DNA of 64,000 nt from contig CAXAMN010001292.1 in assembly GCA_963970005.1 (NCBI GenBank), forward strand, positions 1 through 64,000, given 5' to 3'. The stretch comes from Durusdinium trenchii (taxonomy: Eukaryota > Sar > Dinophyceae > Suessiales > Symbiodiniaceae). The notes beneath the pieces were generated by a model. That model was not told where the DNA came from. It did no database searches and saw only the letters and a list, made by a program, of their open reading frames with translations. How positions within the stretch are numbered: the first letter of the stretch is position 1; each line of letters begins with the position of its first letter. Both the position numbers and the translations under genes were made by a program. This document shows, piece after piece, positions 8,961 through 18,550 of the stretch.

Positions 8961-9693
8961 TACAAACGTGTCCAAATGTGTCCACTGTCCATCGACCCCA
9001 GAAGGGTCCAAGCAAGAGTGTCTGTCACGCGAACGACAATGAAGCCGAGTTCCTGGGGCAAGAATCAGACCTGCTGACAAACAGAGCAGCTCCTGCAAAG
9101 CACCTAATTGCTACTTTTGCCACTCGATGCAGTGGCCGTTTGACATTTTTCAGATGAGACTGGCCTTTGTGTTTGGGGTTCTTGTTTGGTTGGTTTGTTT
9201 GGCATTTGGGTTTGCTTGTGTTTCTTTCTCCCTCATCATGTTGATCATCAAGAGGCAAGTGCAGCAAAGCACTTTTGCCCAATCGAGATTGCCTCGTCAG
9301 AGGTTGTGGCCAACCTGGCACTAGATGAGTTGGGACCCGTCGATCCCGTACCACGTCCACTGGGGTGCATGGGACTGGCTGACGACTGGGTCACCGACTG
9401 GTCTCCTTTGAGAGTGGGCTCAATGCCACAGTCTGGCCACAGTGAGGGTCTTGTGCGGAAGATTCGAGCTGTGCTGTGGGAACCGGGGTCACTGAAAAGG
9501 TGACTGCAACTGACTTCTTTGGCATCAGTGACTGACGACATGATGAGCCCCTGGCTGACAGTTGCTTTTGCTTTGACTGCCACTCGGTGCAGTGGCCATG
9601 TGGTCACCATTGATGCAGAACGTCGCCGCATTTGAATGGCTTCTCTTTGGTCGAGCGCAGATGCACTTGACAGATTTTGCAGCGAAATAATTT
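8961..9693. other. Gene-poor stretch between cassette A and the LINE
   Basis: No frame here has a recognisable family. A plus-strand frame at 9127-9324 would encode a short very hydrophobic peptide (FVFGVLVWLVCLAF), but its low-complexity G/T-rich DNA makes this weak. A 19-base direct repeat, GCCACTCGATGCAGTGGCC at 9119-9137 and again at 9579-9597 with one change, brackets 460 bases. Confidence 0.5.
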
Positions 9694-9714
9694 CCGTAAT
9701 CCCTTTGGCTCAAG
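9694..9714 (+). promoter_or_regulatory. DinoSL relic at the 5' end of the LINE
   Basis: This 21-base site matches the 21-base dinoflagellate spliced leader at 17 positions without gaps: the first five bases (CCGTA) and the last eleven (TTTGGCTCAAG) are exact. It lies 247 bases before the first LINE ATG, on the coding strand, and probably marks the 5' end of a trans-spliced transcript that was copied back into DNA. Confidence 0.72.
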
Positions 9715-9961
9715 TTTTCGGTTCAAACCCATAAACTGGCAGGAGGTTCAAGGATTTTCTCTTAAAGAGAAGAGATTTCCTCTGTAGTTTGCTCCCCCCT
9801 TAGTTCTGTGTCCTTGCACCTGTGACCTTGCTTTTGCCTTTTCCCATACGATGTCCCGTGATATCGTCTTGGGTTGTTGTGTTTCTGTGCCAATACAGTG
9901 GCCCGTGCTACTGTCTTTGGTCTTCGTTTCGTTGCTTTAAAATGCTTGACAAAGCTGTTGT

Positions 9962-11116
9962 TTGATCTCACAAGCAATATATGAGGATCTGGTTTCGTCC
10001 TTCCGTGATCAGGGATCGCTTAGAAGCCAATTTGGTCCTCGTGCCAGTCAGTCTCACCGAGTCTTTTTTATGCGCCGTTTTCCTAGTGAACTGTGTGCCC
10101 TCCATAACCACAGAGATCTTTTTGTCATTAGTGAGGATGACCTTGAACCCATCCACACTGCGTTAGCTGGTACTCAGAATATTTCAATTGTCCTATTTCA
10201 AGTCCAAGCACACACTCAAGAAAAAATCATCCAGCTTTACAAAGATGCCAGAAGGTTGTCCTTTGTGTGTCTTTTTCATGAATGCTTTGTCAATGCGGTC
10301 TGTCTTGATCTCATTACGGCTGTTGGCACAGCACTAAGAAGACATTTGGCGCGAGTCCATTGTGTCTCTAAGTACCAAGATTTTACTTATGCACCTACAG
10401 GTCAAACAAAGAAAGTTACGAAGAGTATCTGTTTTGTTCTTTTGCATTCCTCTTTTACGACAAATAGCTTCGAAGTCATTTCACCAAGCTTAGAGTATAC
10501 TGAAACATGGTTGTGCAACAGTGCAGTTCTCACTCCTATAGTGCAAGAACGAATCAAGTCTATTTCAGGTGTGGTTAGGTTTCGTGTTCACCGAACAGGA
10601 ATTCCTGTTCAAACCACATTGGGGGTCACTGATCGAAGTTGCATCACGTTCTGTATTTCAATCTCCAAGATTCAGGAACTTGCTGGTCCCCTTGAGCAAG
10701 TTTATCAGCAGCTCAGAGCTGAAATCAGCCATCTAGGAAAGCAAGAGTTACAAAGAATCTTACCACTTATCTGGTTGAGTGATAAAAATCGATTACCTAG
10801 TTTCTTTGCGCATCAGAACTTTGCTTTCCTTGACTTTCGTAAATATGCGAAGCAAACTGGCACTAAGATACAAAATCGGATCCAAGAAATCCTCATATCA
10901 ATGGACATTCCGTATCATTTTCAAAAGAGATCCATTTTGATTTTATATGCCTCAGGCACACTTCTTGAAACCTTTAGGCAAGCTCTCTTCTATGAAGACA
11001 TTATTCTGCCTTTTGGCAAAGAAGGGTGTTTCCAATGTTATGTCGACTCAAATGCACAACCAGACTCTTGGCAAATTGAGCTGCAGATCATTGGAAGCAC
11101 AAAGTACGAAGCCTAG
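9962..11116 (+). CDS. LINE 5' ORF of unknown function (interrupted by a duplication-made stop)
   Basis: 384 residues from an ATG in relatively AT-rich DNA. No known domain is recognised; the sequence looks folded, with alternating hydrophobic strands and few low-complexity runs. It ends at a TAG created at the junction of an exact 30-base tandem duplication (11085-11144). The following 11192-15448 frame is in the same register, and the bases between (after the second repeat) continue without another stop. So this is almost certainly the N-terminal part of the methyltransferase protein rather than a separate ORF1. Confidence 0.66.
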   Translation: MISQAIYEDLVSSFRDQGSLRSQFGPRASQSHRVFFMRRFPSELCALHNHRDLFVISEDDLEPIHTALAGTQNISIVLFQVQAHTQEKIIQLYKDARRLSFVCLFHECFVNAVCLDLITAVGTALRRHLARVHCVSKYQDFTYAPTGQTKKVTKSICFVLLHSSFTTNSFEVISPSLEYTETWLCNSAVLTPIVQERIKSISGVVRFRVHRTGIPVQTTLGVTDRSCITFCISISKIQELAGPLEQVYQQLRAEISHLGKQELQRILPLIWLSDKNRLPSFFAHQNFAFLDFRKYAKQTGTKIQNRIQEILISMDIPYHFQKRSILILYASGTLLETFRQALFYEDIILPFGKEGCFQCYVDSNAQPDSWQIELQIIGSTKYEA

Positions 11117-11144
11117 ATCATTGGAAGCACAAAGTACGAAGCCT
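11085..11144 (+). repeat. Exact 30-bp tandem duplication that creates a premature stop
   Basis: The 30-base unit running AGATCATTGG...GTACGAAGCCT occurs twice back to back (11085-11114 and 11115-11144) without a mismatch. Its length is a multiple of three, so the frame is kept, but the junction spells TAG. Removing one unit would join the flanking frames. Confidence 0.95.
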
Positions 11145-11191
11145 ATCAGATTGAAGATGATGGCACGCTCCTTGACAACAATGGTGATGTA

Positions 11192-14100
11192 GTGCCAGAT
11201 CTAATCGAACACCTTGTTCAAGAATATGATGCATCCAATATTCGTACAGCTATAGTACATGTACAAGGCAAAGGACAGCAAAAAATCGTTGGCTTTCTAG
11301 CGAACTCTAACATTCAGCAACAGACACCGTGTGCCATTAAAGACCATCAAGGAACTGATAGGATCTTGCAATATAAGCAGCCAGATGTGCTTACAGATCC
11401 TCAGATGTCCAATGTACACGTTAAGGAAATGCGAACAGATCATCACATTATCTCTCAAGCGAAAGGCATCAATCAGCGTGCGAGAATTAGCGCTTTCTTT
11501 CCCTTTCCTCACAATGAATTGTCGCGCCGACGTTTCAACCGAGTCAAGTCCATCAATGTGTGTGTCAACCGCAGCGACATCCTATGCACTGTGCTTGATG
11601 AAACTGTTCCTGTTTGCTTAGTCAATCAAGAATTAGCAACGCAAGAAGCTGCCAGTCTTCTCGATTTCTTAATTCATAAGCAGCCGATATTAAACCATCA
11701 CTCTGCCTTTCTGTCATGTCTCGTCAATTGCCCTGAACAGTCGAGCCAAAACGATGCTGCTCAAGATAGCCTTTTGACTTTACCATACTTCTCAAGCATT
11801 GTTCATTGTCATTTGAGCTGCAATCAATTTCTGACTGTATACCAGCCTAGGTTCGAAGATGGCAAAGTTTCCAGATGCATCGGCAACAGTTTACAACTCT
11901 CTGATTATGAACATACAGATATTGTCCTCTTTCTTACTGGTCAGTTTGAGATCTTTGATCTCTTTGAGACTGCACCCAAAGGACGCATTACTGTGGTTTG
12001 GAAAGTTACGGAAGCAAGCGCGTCTCTTGTTTGTCCGTTTGATAAAGTTAGTTGTCAAGATCCTGCAATTGCGCGGCGGGATCAAGTTATCGAAGCAAAC
12101 GCAACCCCACATGCCAAAGCCAGACGCTCCAGTCTTTTGCAAGATACAAAACAGAAGTCTACGATTGACAGCAAGCGCTTGCAGCAAGTTGAAACCAATT
12201 TAGAGCAAGCAACTCCTCCAGCAGCAGTTCGAGAAGCAGGCGCTGCAGTATACGAGGTTAGCCCTCTTGACCCTCCTACGGATCATGATGCGAATCCACA
12301 GTGTGCTGCAACTGCCAAAAGAGGACTCTCTTCCCTTGAAGCCCTTGTAAGGAAAGTGCCAGTTCCCAAGTTGCCAGGAGCTGATAACAGATACAAAACT
12401 CTAGCAGGCAGACTCGAAGAGAACTTGGTGCTCTCTAGCCAGCCCATAGAACAGCTTGAAGTGCCATATAAAGAACAAGGCAAGGGACAAGCCTCAGATG
12501 CTGCCATAGAAAGAAGCGATAGTGGATTGCCTTCACGAGGTGTCAATCATCCTCTTTCAAACACACCTCATGATGCGTTGCTTCTCACAAAAGACAAAGT
12601 CGTAGACTATGTTGATGACTGTGTTGCACCTACTCAGATTGACATTGAATCTACTGGTGACAGTTGTCACATGAATCAGGAAGAAACCTCTATATCCCTT
12701 CGTAATTTCCAGGGCGATGCTTGTCATGCTGACAACCATAGTCCTAAGGAAAACAAAACAAAAGAGGCTGAGACTGGCCTATGCCATCTCAAAGAAAAAG
12801 AAAATGTTAGGTTTCATTGTCAGACTCTGCAACCAATATTGCCAGGCACTACTGGTACGGTTCATCCCACCCAGGATCAACCTTTCAAATCTGTTTCGGC
12901 CGAAGAAGCTCGTCAACTTTCGCAACATCCACCAATTGAACCAGATCTCTCTTGCTTTGCTGTTTCTACAGTNNNNNNNNNNCATCCACCAATTGAACCA
13001 GATCTCTCTTGCTTTGCTGTTTCTACAGTAGGAAACAACATGCATGACACTCATGCTGCTACTAAAGTCACTCAAGAGATTGACTGCAGCCTTGACGACT
13101 CAATCATCAAAGAAATCGATATGCAAGATGCCAAAGAACCAACAGAAGGAGCCAAGGAAGATGGCGCTAAGTATCATGTTGATGAACAAATTGCTCCAAA
13201 AATAGATACTACCTCTCACGACAAGGGTATATGGCCTGCCCAGAATGTGGAGCCAGAACAAGAGATTCGCAAAAGCAAGTCCGTCATAAACCTCCTGGAG
13301 GACACGGTTGTGCCTACATTTGGTAATCTTTCCTTCTCTCTCACCGAGCGCAGAATTCTTGCGCACTTGCATACACTAAAACAGCTTGTTGCCAGCAAAG
13401 TCTCCCTCGTTAACGTGGAATTTGGCGAAGAGGACCTTACACAGGCAGCAAAACTCTATGACAATCTTAATGCTACAGCCTGCTTTTATACCACGGCGCT
13501 TCGACTACTTTCCAAAGCAGACTGGCAAGAGCCGGTTGATTTTGAAGATCATATTGTCCATCAAGCCATGATTGCTGTTGCGCGAGGCTGGACTACTGCA
13601 GTTGGAGTGAAAACCCTACCCTTCGATAAACACTATCTTGCCCTTTCGACGGCTACATTGCCGTCAGCAGCACACGGTGAAGTGAAACGCACTTTTGACT
13701 CTATTGTGGCAACGCTTCCTTCTCCCTTTAAAGAAAAGGCAAGTTCTAAAGTTGTTTTCACCTGTCGAGTCTGTGGCAAGAAAGCTAGTCATGATGTCCC
13801 TACTTTCATAGTTCTTGAACCAATCATATCCCAAGCAAGTGGCCATGAATTTTTTAATGCTGCGGTACCATGGACTGAAAATTTGCTCCCTGGATCAGCA
13901 GAATCTCTACATGACTCTGTCCCGAATTGTTATGAGTGCGCTTCTGACAGTTCTTGGATTATTGAAGCTGAGTCCAAATGTAAGCTTGTCTGGTTTCAGC
14001 TTCCAAGAGAGTTCCATCCGCAAGCACTGCAGTATGCCACCTTTATTGGAAAAGACCCCTTCTTTGTTAGGGGTTTATCGTGGAAGTGTGTCTCAGTGGT

Positions 14101-15448
14101 AATTCACCAGGGACGCGATCCACTTTATGGTGAAAACCAACCTGCGGAGCATTTTTATGTCCTTGAGAACGAAGGACCCAAGTGCAACTCCCTTTGCTAC
14201 AACAATGCTGTTGGCCTCCACCATATTGATGATACGAAAATCAGACCTGGAGATAGGATCTGTGCATTACTGTTTCGTACCACTGACATTACCACCAAGT
14301 GGCCTATACAATGCACATTGTCGATCAAGCGTATACAGAAAAATAGTCTTCAGAAACAAGACAAAGGCAAAAGAAGTAAGAACGGACGAATTTCTAGGGT
14401 CCTACTTAGCTCCAAAAAAAGGACAACACTCGGCAAACAACCTGCACAACAGGTTGAAATTTCTGCTCAGAAAACTGCCCAAGACACCTACGCTGACGAA
14501 AACTACGCTGACGAAAATTATGGCCCTCCTGAAGATGAGGTATGTATTGTTCCTATCGAGACGATTGATTATATTGAAGATATTTTCTCCCAATCGCAAA
14601 CCAGATTACAGGGCACACTAGCCAAGCAGCAAGGGAATAGCGACCCGTGTCGTTTTTCCTCTTCTGCAACAGGAGCTCCCCAAAGACTTGGCAGTAGTCC
14701 AACTAGGCCAGGCCCTTATACGACTGACAACAGCAAAAGTGGAGTTAACTATGATAGAGCCTCACTCACTACGGCAAGTGCAGCTGGTGAAAGTGACGTC
14801 TCCAAGCCCCCATATGCCATCTTGAGTATGTTTGATGGCTGTGGATCTTCTGTTGATATCATCGAATCCAAACTAGGCTATCGCCCTAAGGCGTGCATCC
14901 TTTGCGAAAAGGATGAGACACTTCGTTATCTTGTAGGAGAGAAACATGGCATTTCAGTTGATCCAATATGGCAACACAGTTCTAAAGGAGGAGGTGCCTT
15001 TTATTATGCGAAAGATGTTGATGATCTCTTTGTTGACAATGCACGATTACTTCGTGAATTTGCTGCCCTCTGCGCTGATTGTCACTTCTTTGTTATTGGA
15101 GGCAGCCCGTGCACCGACTTAACATATGCTGGAGGAGACCAAGGTTTTTTAGGCATCTGTGGCCCAGCCAGTGTTTTCTTTTTCGCGATGCACCTTGCCT
15201 TGCACTTATTAACTACGGTCGTCCCCGGCAATGGCATACGTTTCCTCATCGAGAATGCGGGCTCAATGCGTACTGAACACTTCCGATCCATGAAAAGTTG
15301 CCTTGGCCTGCAACATCTCCAGAAAAATGCACTCACGTGGCGCACCTCGACTTTGTCGCCAGCTAAACGACTGAGAATCTTCTTTCAAAACAATACCATA
15401 CCTCTCATGAAAAGAACGAAGCCCAAGTTCACCATACAGCTGATTTGA
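11192..15448 (+). CDS. LINE protein: candidate USP-like protease domain plus N-terminal two thirds of a C5 DNA methyltransferase
   Basis: 1418 residues including four unknown at the 10-N gap. Residues 1-730 are largely low-complexity and show no family. Residues about 750-1045 resemble a ubiquitin-specific protease: a Cys-box-like NATACFYTTALRLLS with Cys near 764, CRVC at 858/861 with CYEC at 913/916 as a zinc finger, AEHFYVL with His near 987, and HHIDD with Asp near 1013. The expected QQDAxEFL block is not seen, so activity is uncertain. Residues about 1210-1400 form a methyltransferase: LSMFDGCGSS (motif I), GGSPCTDL (motif IV with catalytic Cys) and FLIENAGS (motif VI). The wording resembles DNMT3-type enzymes. 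The frame ends at 15448 after a -1 shift near 15390; the rest of the enzyme follows at once. Confidence 0.8.
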   Translation: MPDLIEHLVQEYDASNIRTAIVHVQGKGQQKIVGFLANSNIQQQTPCAIKDHQGTDRILQYKQPDVLTDPQMSNVHVKEMRTDHHIISQAKGINQRARISAFFPFPHNELSRRRFNRVKSINVCVNRSDILCTVLDETVPVCLVNQELATQEAASLLDFLIHKQPILNHHSAFLSCLVNCPEQSSQNDAAQDSLLTLPYFSSIVHCHLSCNQFLTVYQPRFEDGKVSRCIGNSLQLSDYEHTDIVLFLTGQFEIFDLFETAPKGRITVVWKVTEASASLVCPFDKVSCQDPAIARRDQVIEANATPHAKARRSSLLQDTKQKSTIDSKRLQQVETNLEQATPPAAVREAGAAVYEVSPLDPPTDHDANPQCAATAKRGLSSLEALVRKVPVPKLPGADNRYKTLAGRLEENLVLSSQPIEQLEVPYKEQGKGQASDAAIERSDSGLPSRGVNHPLSNTPHDALLLTKDKVVDYVDDCVAPTQIDIESTGDSCHMNQEETSISLRNFQGDACHADNHSPKENKTKEAETGLCHLKEKENVRFHCQTLQPILPGTTGTVHPTQDQPFKSVSAEEARQLSQHPPIEPDLSCFAVSTXXXXHPPIEPDLSCFAVSTVGNNMHDTHAATKVTQEIDCSLDDSIIKEIDMQDAKEPTEGAKEDGAKYHVDEQIAPKIDTTSHDKGIWPAQNVEPEQEIRKSKSVINLLEDTVVPTFGNLSFSLTERRILAHLHTLKQLVASKVSLVNVEFGEEDLTQAAKLYDNLNATACFYTTALRLLSKADWQEPVDFEDHIVHQAMIAVARGWTTAVGVKTLPFDKHYLALSTATLPSAAHGEVKRTFDSIVATLPSPFKEKASSKVVFTCRVCGKKASHDVPTFIVLEPIISQASGHEFFNAAVPWTENLLPGSAESLHDSVPNCYECASDSSWIIEAESKCKLVWFQLPREFHPQALQYATFIGKDPFFVRGLSWKCVSVVIHQGRDPLYGENQPAEHFYVLENEGPKCNSLCYNNAVGLHHIDDTKIRPGDRICALLFRTTDITTKWPIQCTLSIKRIQKNSLQKQDKGKRSKNGRISRVLLSSKKRTTLGKQPAQQVEISAQKTAQDTYADENYADENYGPPEDEVCIVPIETIDYIEDIFSQSQTRLQGTLAKQQGNSDPCRFSSSATGAPQRLGSSPTRPGPYTTDNSKSGVNYDRASLTTASAAGESDVSKPPYAILSMFDGCGSSVDIIESKLGYRPKACILCEKDETLRYLVGEKHGISVDPIWQHSSKGGGAFYYAKDVDDLFVDNARLLREFAALCADCHFFVIGGSPCTDLTYAGGDQGFLGICGPASVFFFAMHLALHLLTTVVPGNGIRFLIENAGSMRTEHFRSMKSCLGLQHLQKNALTWRTSTLSPAKRLRIFFQNNTIPLMKRTKPKFTIQLI
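12926..13029. other. 10-N scaffold gap flanked by identical 47-bp copies
   Basis: Bases 12926-12972 and 12983-13029 are identical and sit on both sides of the N block at 12973-12982. The natural reading is that two overlapping contig ends were joined without being merged. One copy plus the gap is 57 bases (19 codons), so the frame survives either way. Confidence 0.85.
14489..14518 (+). repeat. 15-bp in-frame tandem repeat (YADEN twice)
   Basis: TACGCTGACGAAAAC is followed directly by the same unit with one base change, giving the peptide YADEN twice in the linker before the methyltransferase domain. Confidence 0.9.
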
Positions 15449-17163
15449 CGTGGCCAGAAGACTGGAGCCCACTCCTTTTTTATGAGAGAGGTACATTACG
15501 CGAAGTCCATTTGCAGCCTTCCATGCGCCCTATTAAGACAATTAGTGACCTGGCTCTTCGATATAGCTGGTCAAGTTACCATCCAACTGCACTCTTGTGG
15601 CGCATTTCATATTGGAACTCGCGAGAACGGTTTGCTTTCTTAGCCAATCTTAGCGATGAAAAAGGTATCCCGGCCTTTCAATGGAGTACAATTATTCCTC
15701 CCATTTATCTCCCAGCTTGGATGCACCTACTCAAAGCCTTTGCAACGAATGCCTCCAATAAGGACAAAGATCTTGCTTTGCAAGACGTACTTCCTTTGTT
15801 CCACAATCGAAGTATAGACTTGCCATTCAGATTCCTTACTGATCAAGAAGTGCTTCAAGTCTCAGGTCTCAGCCAAAACTTTGCAAGAGTCAACAAGTTT
15901 AGTTACCTGCTTACATCTCGCGCAATCCGATCATTCATTGGCAACTCTTTCCATCCGAAACTTGTTAGCATTGCTATCGGCAATCCTGATGACCTGAAAG
16001 AATGGGTTCGAGGTCGACAACCAAGTATAACCAATATTGCGCATCCAGACACTGTCCGTAAGTATTACATCCAATTCCGGCAAGACATTATCAATTCGTT
16101 GGAGCGCATTAATCATTCTCCCAAGTCTGTGCTTGAACCTGAACCATATAGGCACATCGATTACCGTGCTCTTGTCATGTCACCTCTTGATAAGCCTGTA
16201 GTTGCACAACCTACTGTTGGCAACATTCCACCGCCATATCTGACAAAGGAGGCAATTCAAGGCGACCAACAAAGTCAGGCTACGACAAGATTGAAAGTCA
16301 TTGGTACGCCGCATTTCTTAGCTTTTCTTGCCCAAGCAGGCCTAAGCAAATATCTTGACTATATTGCTGTACCGCAATGGCTTCCCTTTACCAGCTCCAT
16401 AGCGGACGCACTAGCAAGAACAAGCCGGGCCCCGTTGTTGGCTGCGTATCAGCAGGGTCTCTTTTCACAAAAAGTCTTAGCTAGAGTCCTTCTCTTTCTT
16501 CGAAGCATTGTAGGGAGCTGCTCTGAAGGCAAAACAGGCTTCTTTGTGCTTGATTATAAGCTCAATCCGTTGCATATACAGTATATTGGCCCTCCTGAGG
16601 CTGTCAATGTTTATTTGATACGACTCAATGAGACACTTGATATCATGATTTTCAATTATGGTGGGCAACTGCTATCAATTCAGGCTATAGCTGCCTCCTG
16701 TCAAGAATACACAGTCTCGTACAGCCACAGTGCTACCTTTTTTACAAAGGTTGCTGAAAGTGTAGTTGGCCTTGCTATTCAGAAAGGAGCACACACATGG
16801 TTTGTTGAAGCACCCTTCCTATACACATTTCAAGAACCCGGATGTGCGCTTTGGAGGCTAGCGCAAAGTGCTTTGGCCCAAGCAAATGTCCTTAGTAGTA
16901 ACCCGTTTGTCAATCACTGCCATAAAGACCTTGCGCAGTTGCCCCTAATTTTAGTTGAAGGCAACATTGAAGGGAGACAGCTACAGGTCCTTGCCACCAC
17001 TGCGCAAGCATTATGTCCGAGTGAACAATCTTCCATTTGGTCTGTTGATGTCCCGTATGCCTATTGCATTCTGTTCATCTGTCAAGCCACGCTTGCCCGT
17101 GCAAGCAGTGAGTTTGACTGTTCGAGCACTTGGAAAGCAAATTTTCCAAGACACTGCTATTGA
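15391..17163 (+). CDS. LINE protein continued: methyltransferase C-terminal motifs and an unknown domain
   Basis: This frame is the -1 continuation of the methyltransferase. It begins to make sense near 15391 within an A-rich stretch. Residues up to about 185 cover the target-recognition region and end in RSFIGNSFHP (15931-15960), which fits motif X (GNxxxP) of C5 methyltransferases. The shift could be a mutation or a programmed frameshift; nothing in this copy alone decides. After the enzyme come about 350 residues with hydrophobic stretches and no recognised family (for example GTPHFLAFLAQAGLSKYLDY). The frame ends at two successive stops TGA TAA (17161-17166), and an ATG follows directly. 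A neighbouring frame (about 17085-17266) also looks coding, so another shift is likely there. Confidence 0.7.
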   Translation, partial: QYHTSHEKNEAQVHHTADLTWPEDWSPLLFYERGTLREVHLQPSMRPIKTISDLALRYSWSSYHPTALLWRISYWNSRERFAFLANLSDEKGIPAFQWSTIIPPIYLPAWMHLLKAFATNASNKDKDLALQDVLPLFHNRSIDLPFRFLTDQEVLQVSGLSQNFARVNKFSYLLTSRAIRSFIGNSFHPKLVSIAIGNPDDLKEWVRGRQPSITNIAHPDTVRKYYIQFRQDIINSLERINHSPKSVLEPEPYRHIDYRALVMSPLDKPVVAQPTVGNIPPPYLTKEAIQGDQQSQATTRLKVIGTPHFLAFLAQAGLSKYLDYIAVPQWLPFTSSIADALARTSRAPLLAAYQQGLFSQKVLARVLLFLRSIVGSCSEGKTGFFVLDYKLNPLHIQYIGPPEAVNVYLIRLNETLDIMIFNYGGQLLSIQAIAASCQEYTVSYSHSATFFTKVAESVVGLAIQKGAHTWFVEAPFLYTFQEPGCALWRLAQSALAQANVLSSNPFVNHCHKDLAQLPLILVEGNIEGRQLQVLATTAQALCPSEQSSIWSVDVPYAYCILFICQATLARASSEFDCSSTWKANFPRHCY

Positions 17164-17166
17164 TAA

Positions 17167-17860
17167 ATGTCTGAGCCTAATAGTCGAGCATGGGGTATAC
17201 GTTTGTGTTTACGGAGAGCCAGCGCGTGTTGTATTTCGGAGGGCGCAGGCCCACCTATTGACGTTATGACAACACTTGCTTCTTTGCCTATTGGCATTCT
17301 CCGTTTAATACAGCGTACCATCTCGACAGGGCTCCGTGCATACTACTGGCTATCTCATCATGAACATTGCGGAAGATCAATCACTCATGTCTCCTCATTG
17401 CACTTTCTGATACACTTTCTTTCTCCAAAAGTTGCATACAGGCGCATAAAGGTGCGTGACTTCACTGCCGCATGCGGTTTTTATCAACACATTGAATTAG
17501 AAGATGCTATGCGGACGTTGCTATTCCTTTTTCGAAATTATCGAACGTGGGATGCAGCTGAGGCTATCAGCCACCCTTCATCCCTTCTTGTTATGCCCAA
17601 TGATGTTGCAACGTTGCAACTAATCCCATGGAAGTTTTGGAACTTATGCCGTCAGATCCTTGAGTTCAGACTCCAACGTCCTACCAACCTTCCTGTTTCT
17701 ATTCGCAGCCTTTACAGCTGGAATCTAAATAGTTGGTATCCAGAGAGTGTAAACAATGCCCACAAAACATGGGTTATCCGCTCGCTTTTAAAGACAGCAC
17801 CGATCTTCGGCCTAATGGACGCAAGTACAGCTTCAGCACCTTGCACATACTTGGCCTGAT
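17167..17860 (+). CDS. LINE: linker region and N-terminal part of the AP-type endonuclease
   Basis: The frame opens at an ATG touching the double stop. Its first 30 residues are probably out of frame. From about 17250 it reads as a helical region of unknown role. It ends with SIRSLYSWNLNSW and AHKTWVIRSLL, which look like the first strand (with N) of an endonuclease/exonuclease/phosphatase fold. The next expected block, with the catalytic Glu (LQETRW type), is missing: after TAPIF the sequence jumps to a frame reading WTQVQLQ at about 17817. This copy has therefore lost a few codons and its frame exactly at the active-site Glu. Confidence 0.6.
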
Positions 17861-18550
17861 ATTCGGGTTGCAGCTGCGTTAGCGAAGCAAGACCCTAATC
17901 CACAAGCAGGCGTGGCTATCCTTCTGCCTCCTGGTTGGGACGTCGCTAGCCAGCGAATCCTTGTTGACCACTATGCAGTTGCTGCCTGCAGCTCCTTCCA
18001 AGCCTGCCAAGTATGGCTTGTCTCAGTCTACTTGCCGCCCAACAGCCAACAAGCTCTAGTCAACAAAGTTTTTCAAGCTATCCTTACGCTTGAGGAGCAC
18101 CCAATTTTTATCGGTGGTGACTTTAACCGTTGTGACCAGCACCACCCTTCAATCTGGGACGATTTCCTGAACCAATTAGGTCTGCAGGACATCGACCCTA
18201 CTTTTCCAACCTACAGGTACACTAATCAACAAGGTCACTCAGTAGAGTCACCCCTTGATCGTGTCCTGGTGCCAAGCATCTTCTTGGATACGGCGCAACT
18301 ACATGTGCAGATCAAAGGCAGATATCGAATACAAACGTGCCATCATAAACTCATCAGGGTGCTTCTTAAAATGAAACCAAGGCTCACACCACACCCGCAC
18401 TCAGAGCAGCATCAAACGATACCCACGAAGGTTTTTCTTGACCCCACAGCCTTTGCCACTGGGACAACAGAAGAAGCCCGACAACGGGCACTGCATCAAT
18501 TGCGGCGAAGAATACTGTCCCGTCACTACACCCATCTCAATGCATACTAG
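17817..18550 (+). CDS. LINE: C-terminal part of the AP-type endonuclease
   Basis: The frame shows, in order, HTWPDIRVAAAL, AGVAILLPPGW, VWLVSVYLPP, FIGGDFNRC (catalytic Asp and Asn), SPLDRVLV (Asp) and CHHKLI (the His of the SDH motif). These are the later motifs of LINE endonucleases, which nick target DNA to prime reverse transcription. About 60 residues of basic linker follow before a stop at 18550. The reading continues into the RT in another frame. Confidence 0.72.

Noticed and set aside
9127..9324. Hydrophobic short frame as a membrane protein
   Set aside because: The DNA is low-complexity G/T-rich, there is no homologue, and a similar chance pattern appears at 39942-40120 and 42720-42775.
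17161..17169. TGATAAATG as a stop-start reinitiation site
   Set aside because: The surrounding sense seems to lie in another frame, so the double stop is more likely a product of decay than a translational signal.
18438..18550. Start of the RT frame as a separate protein start
   Set aside because: The region is the end of the endonuclease linker in another frame; the early RT residues there are probably not translated.
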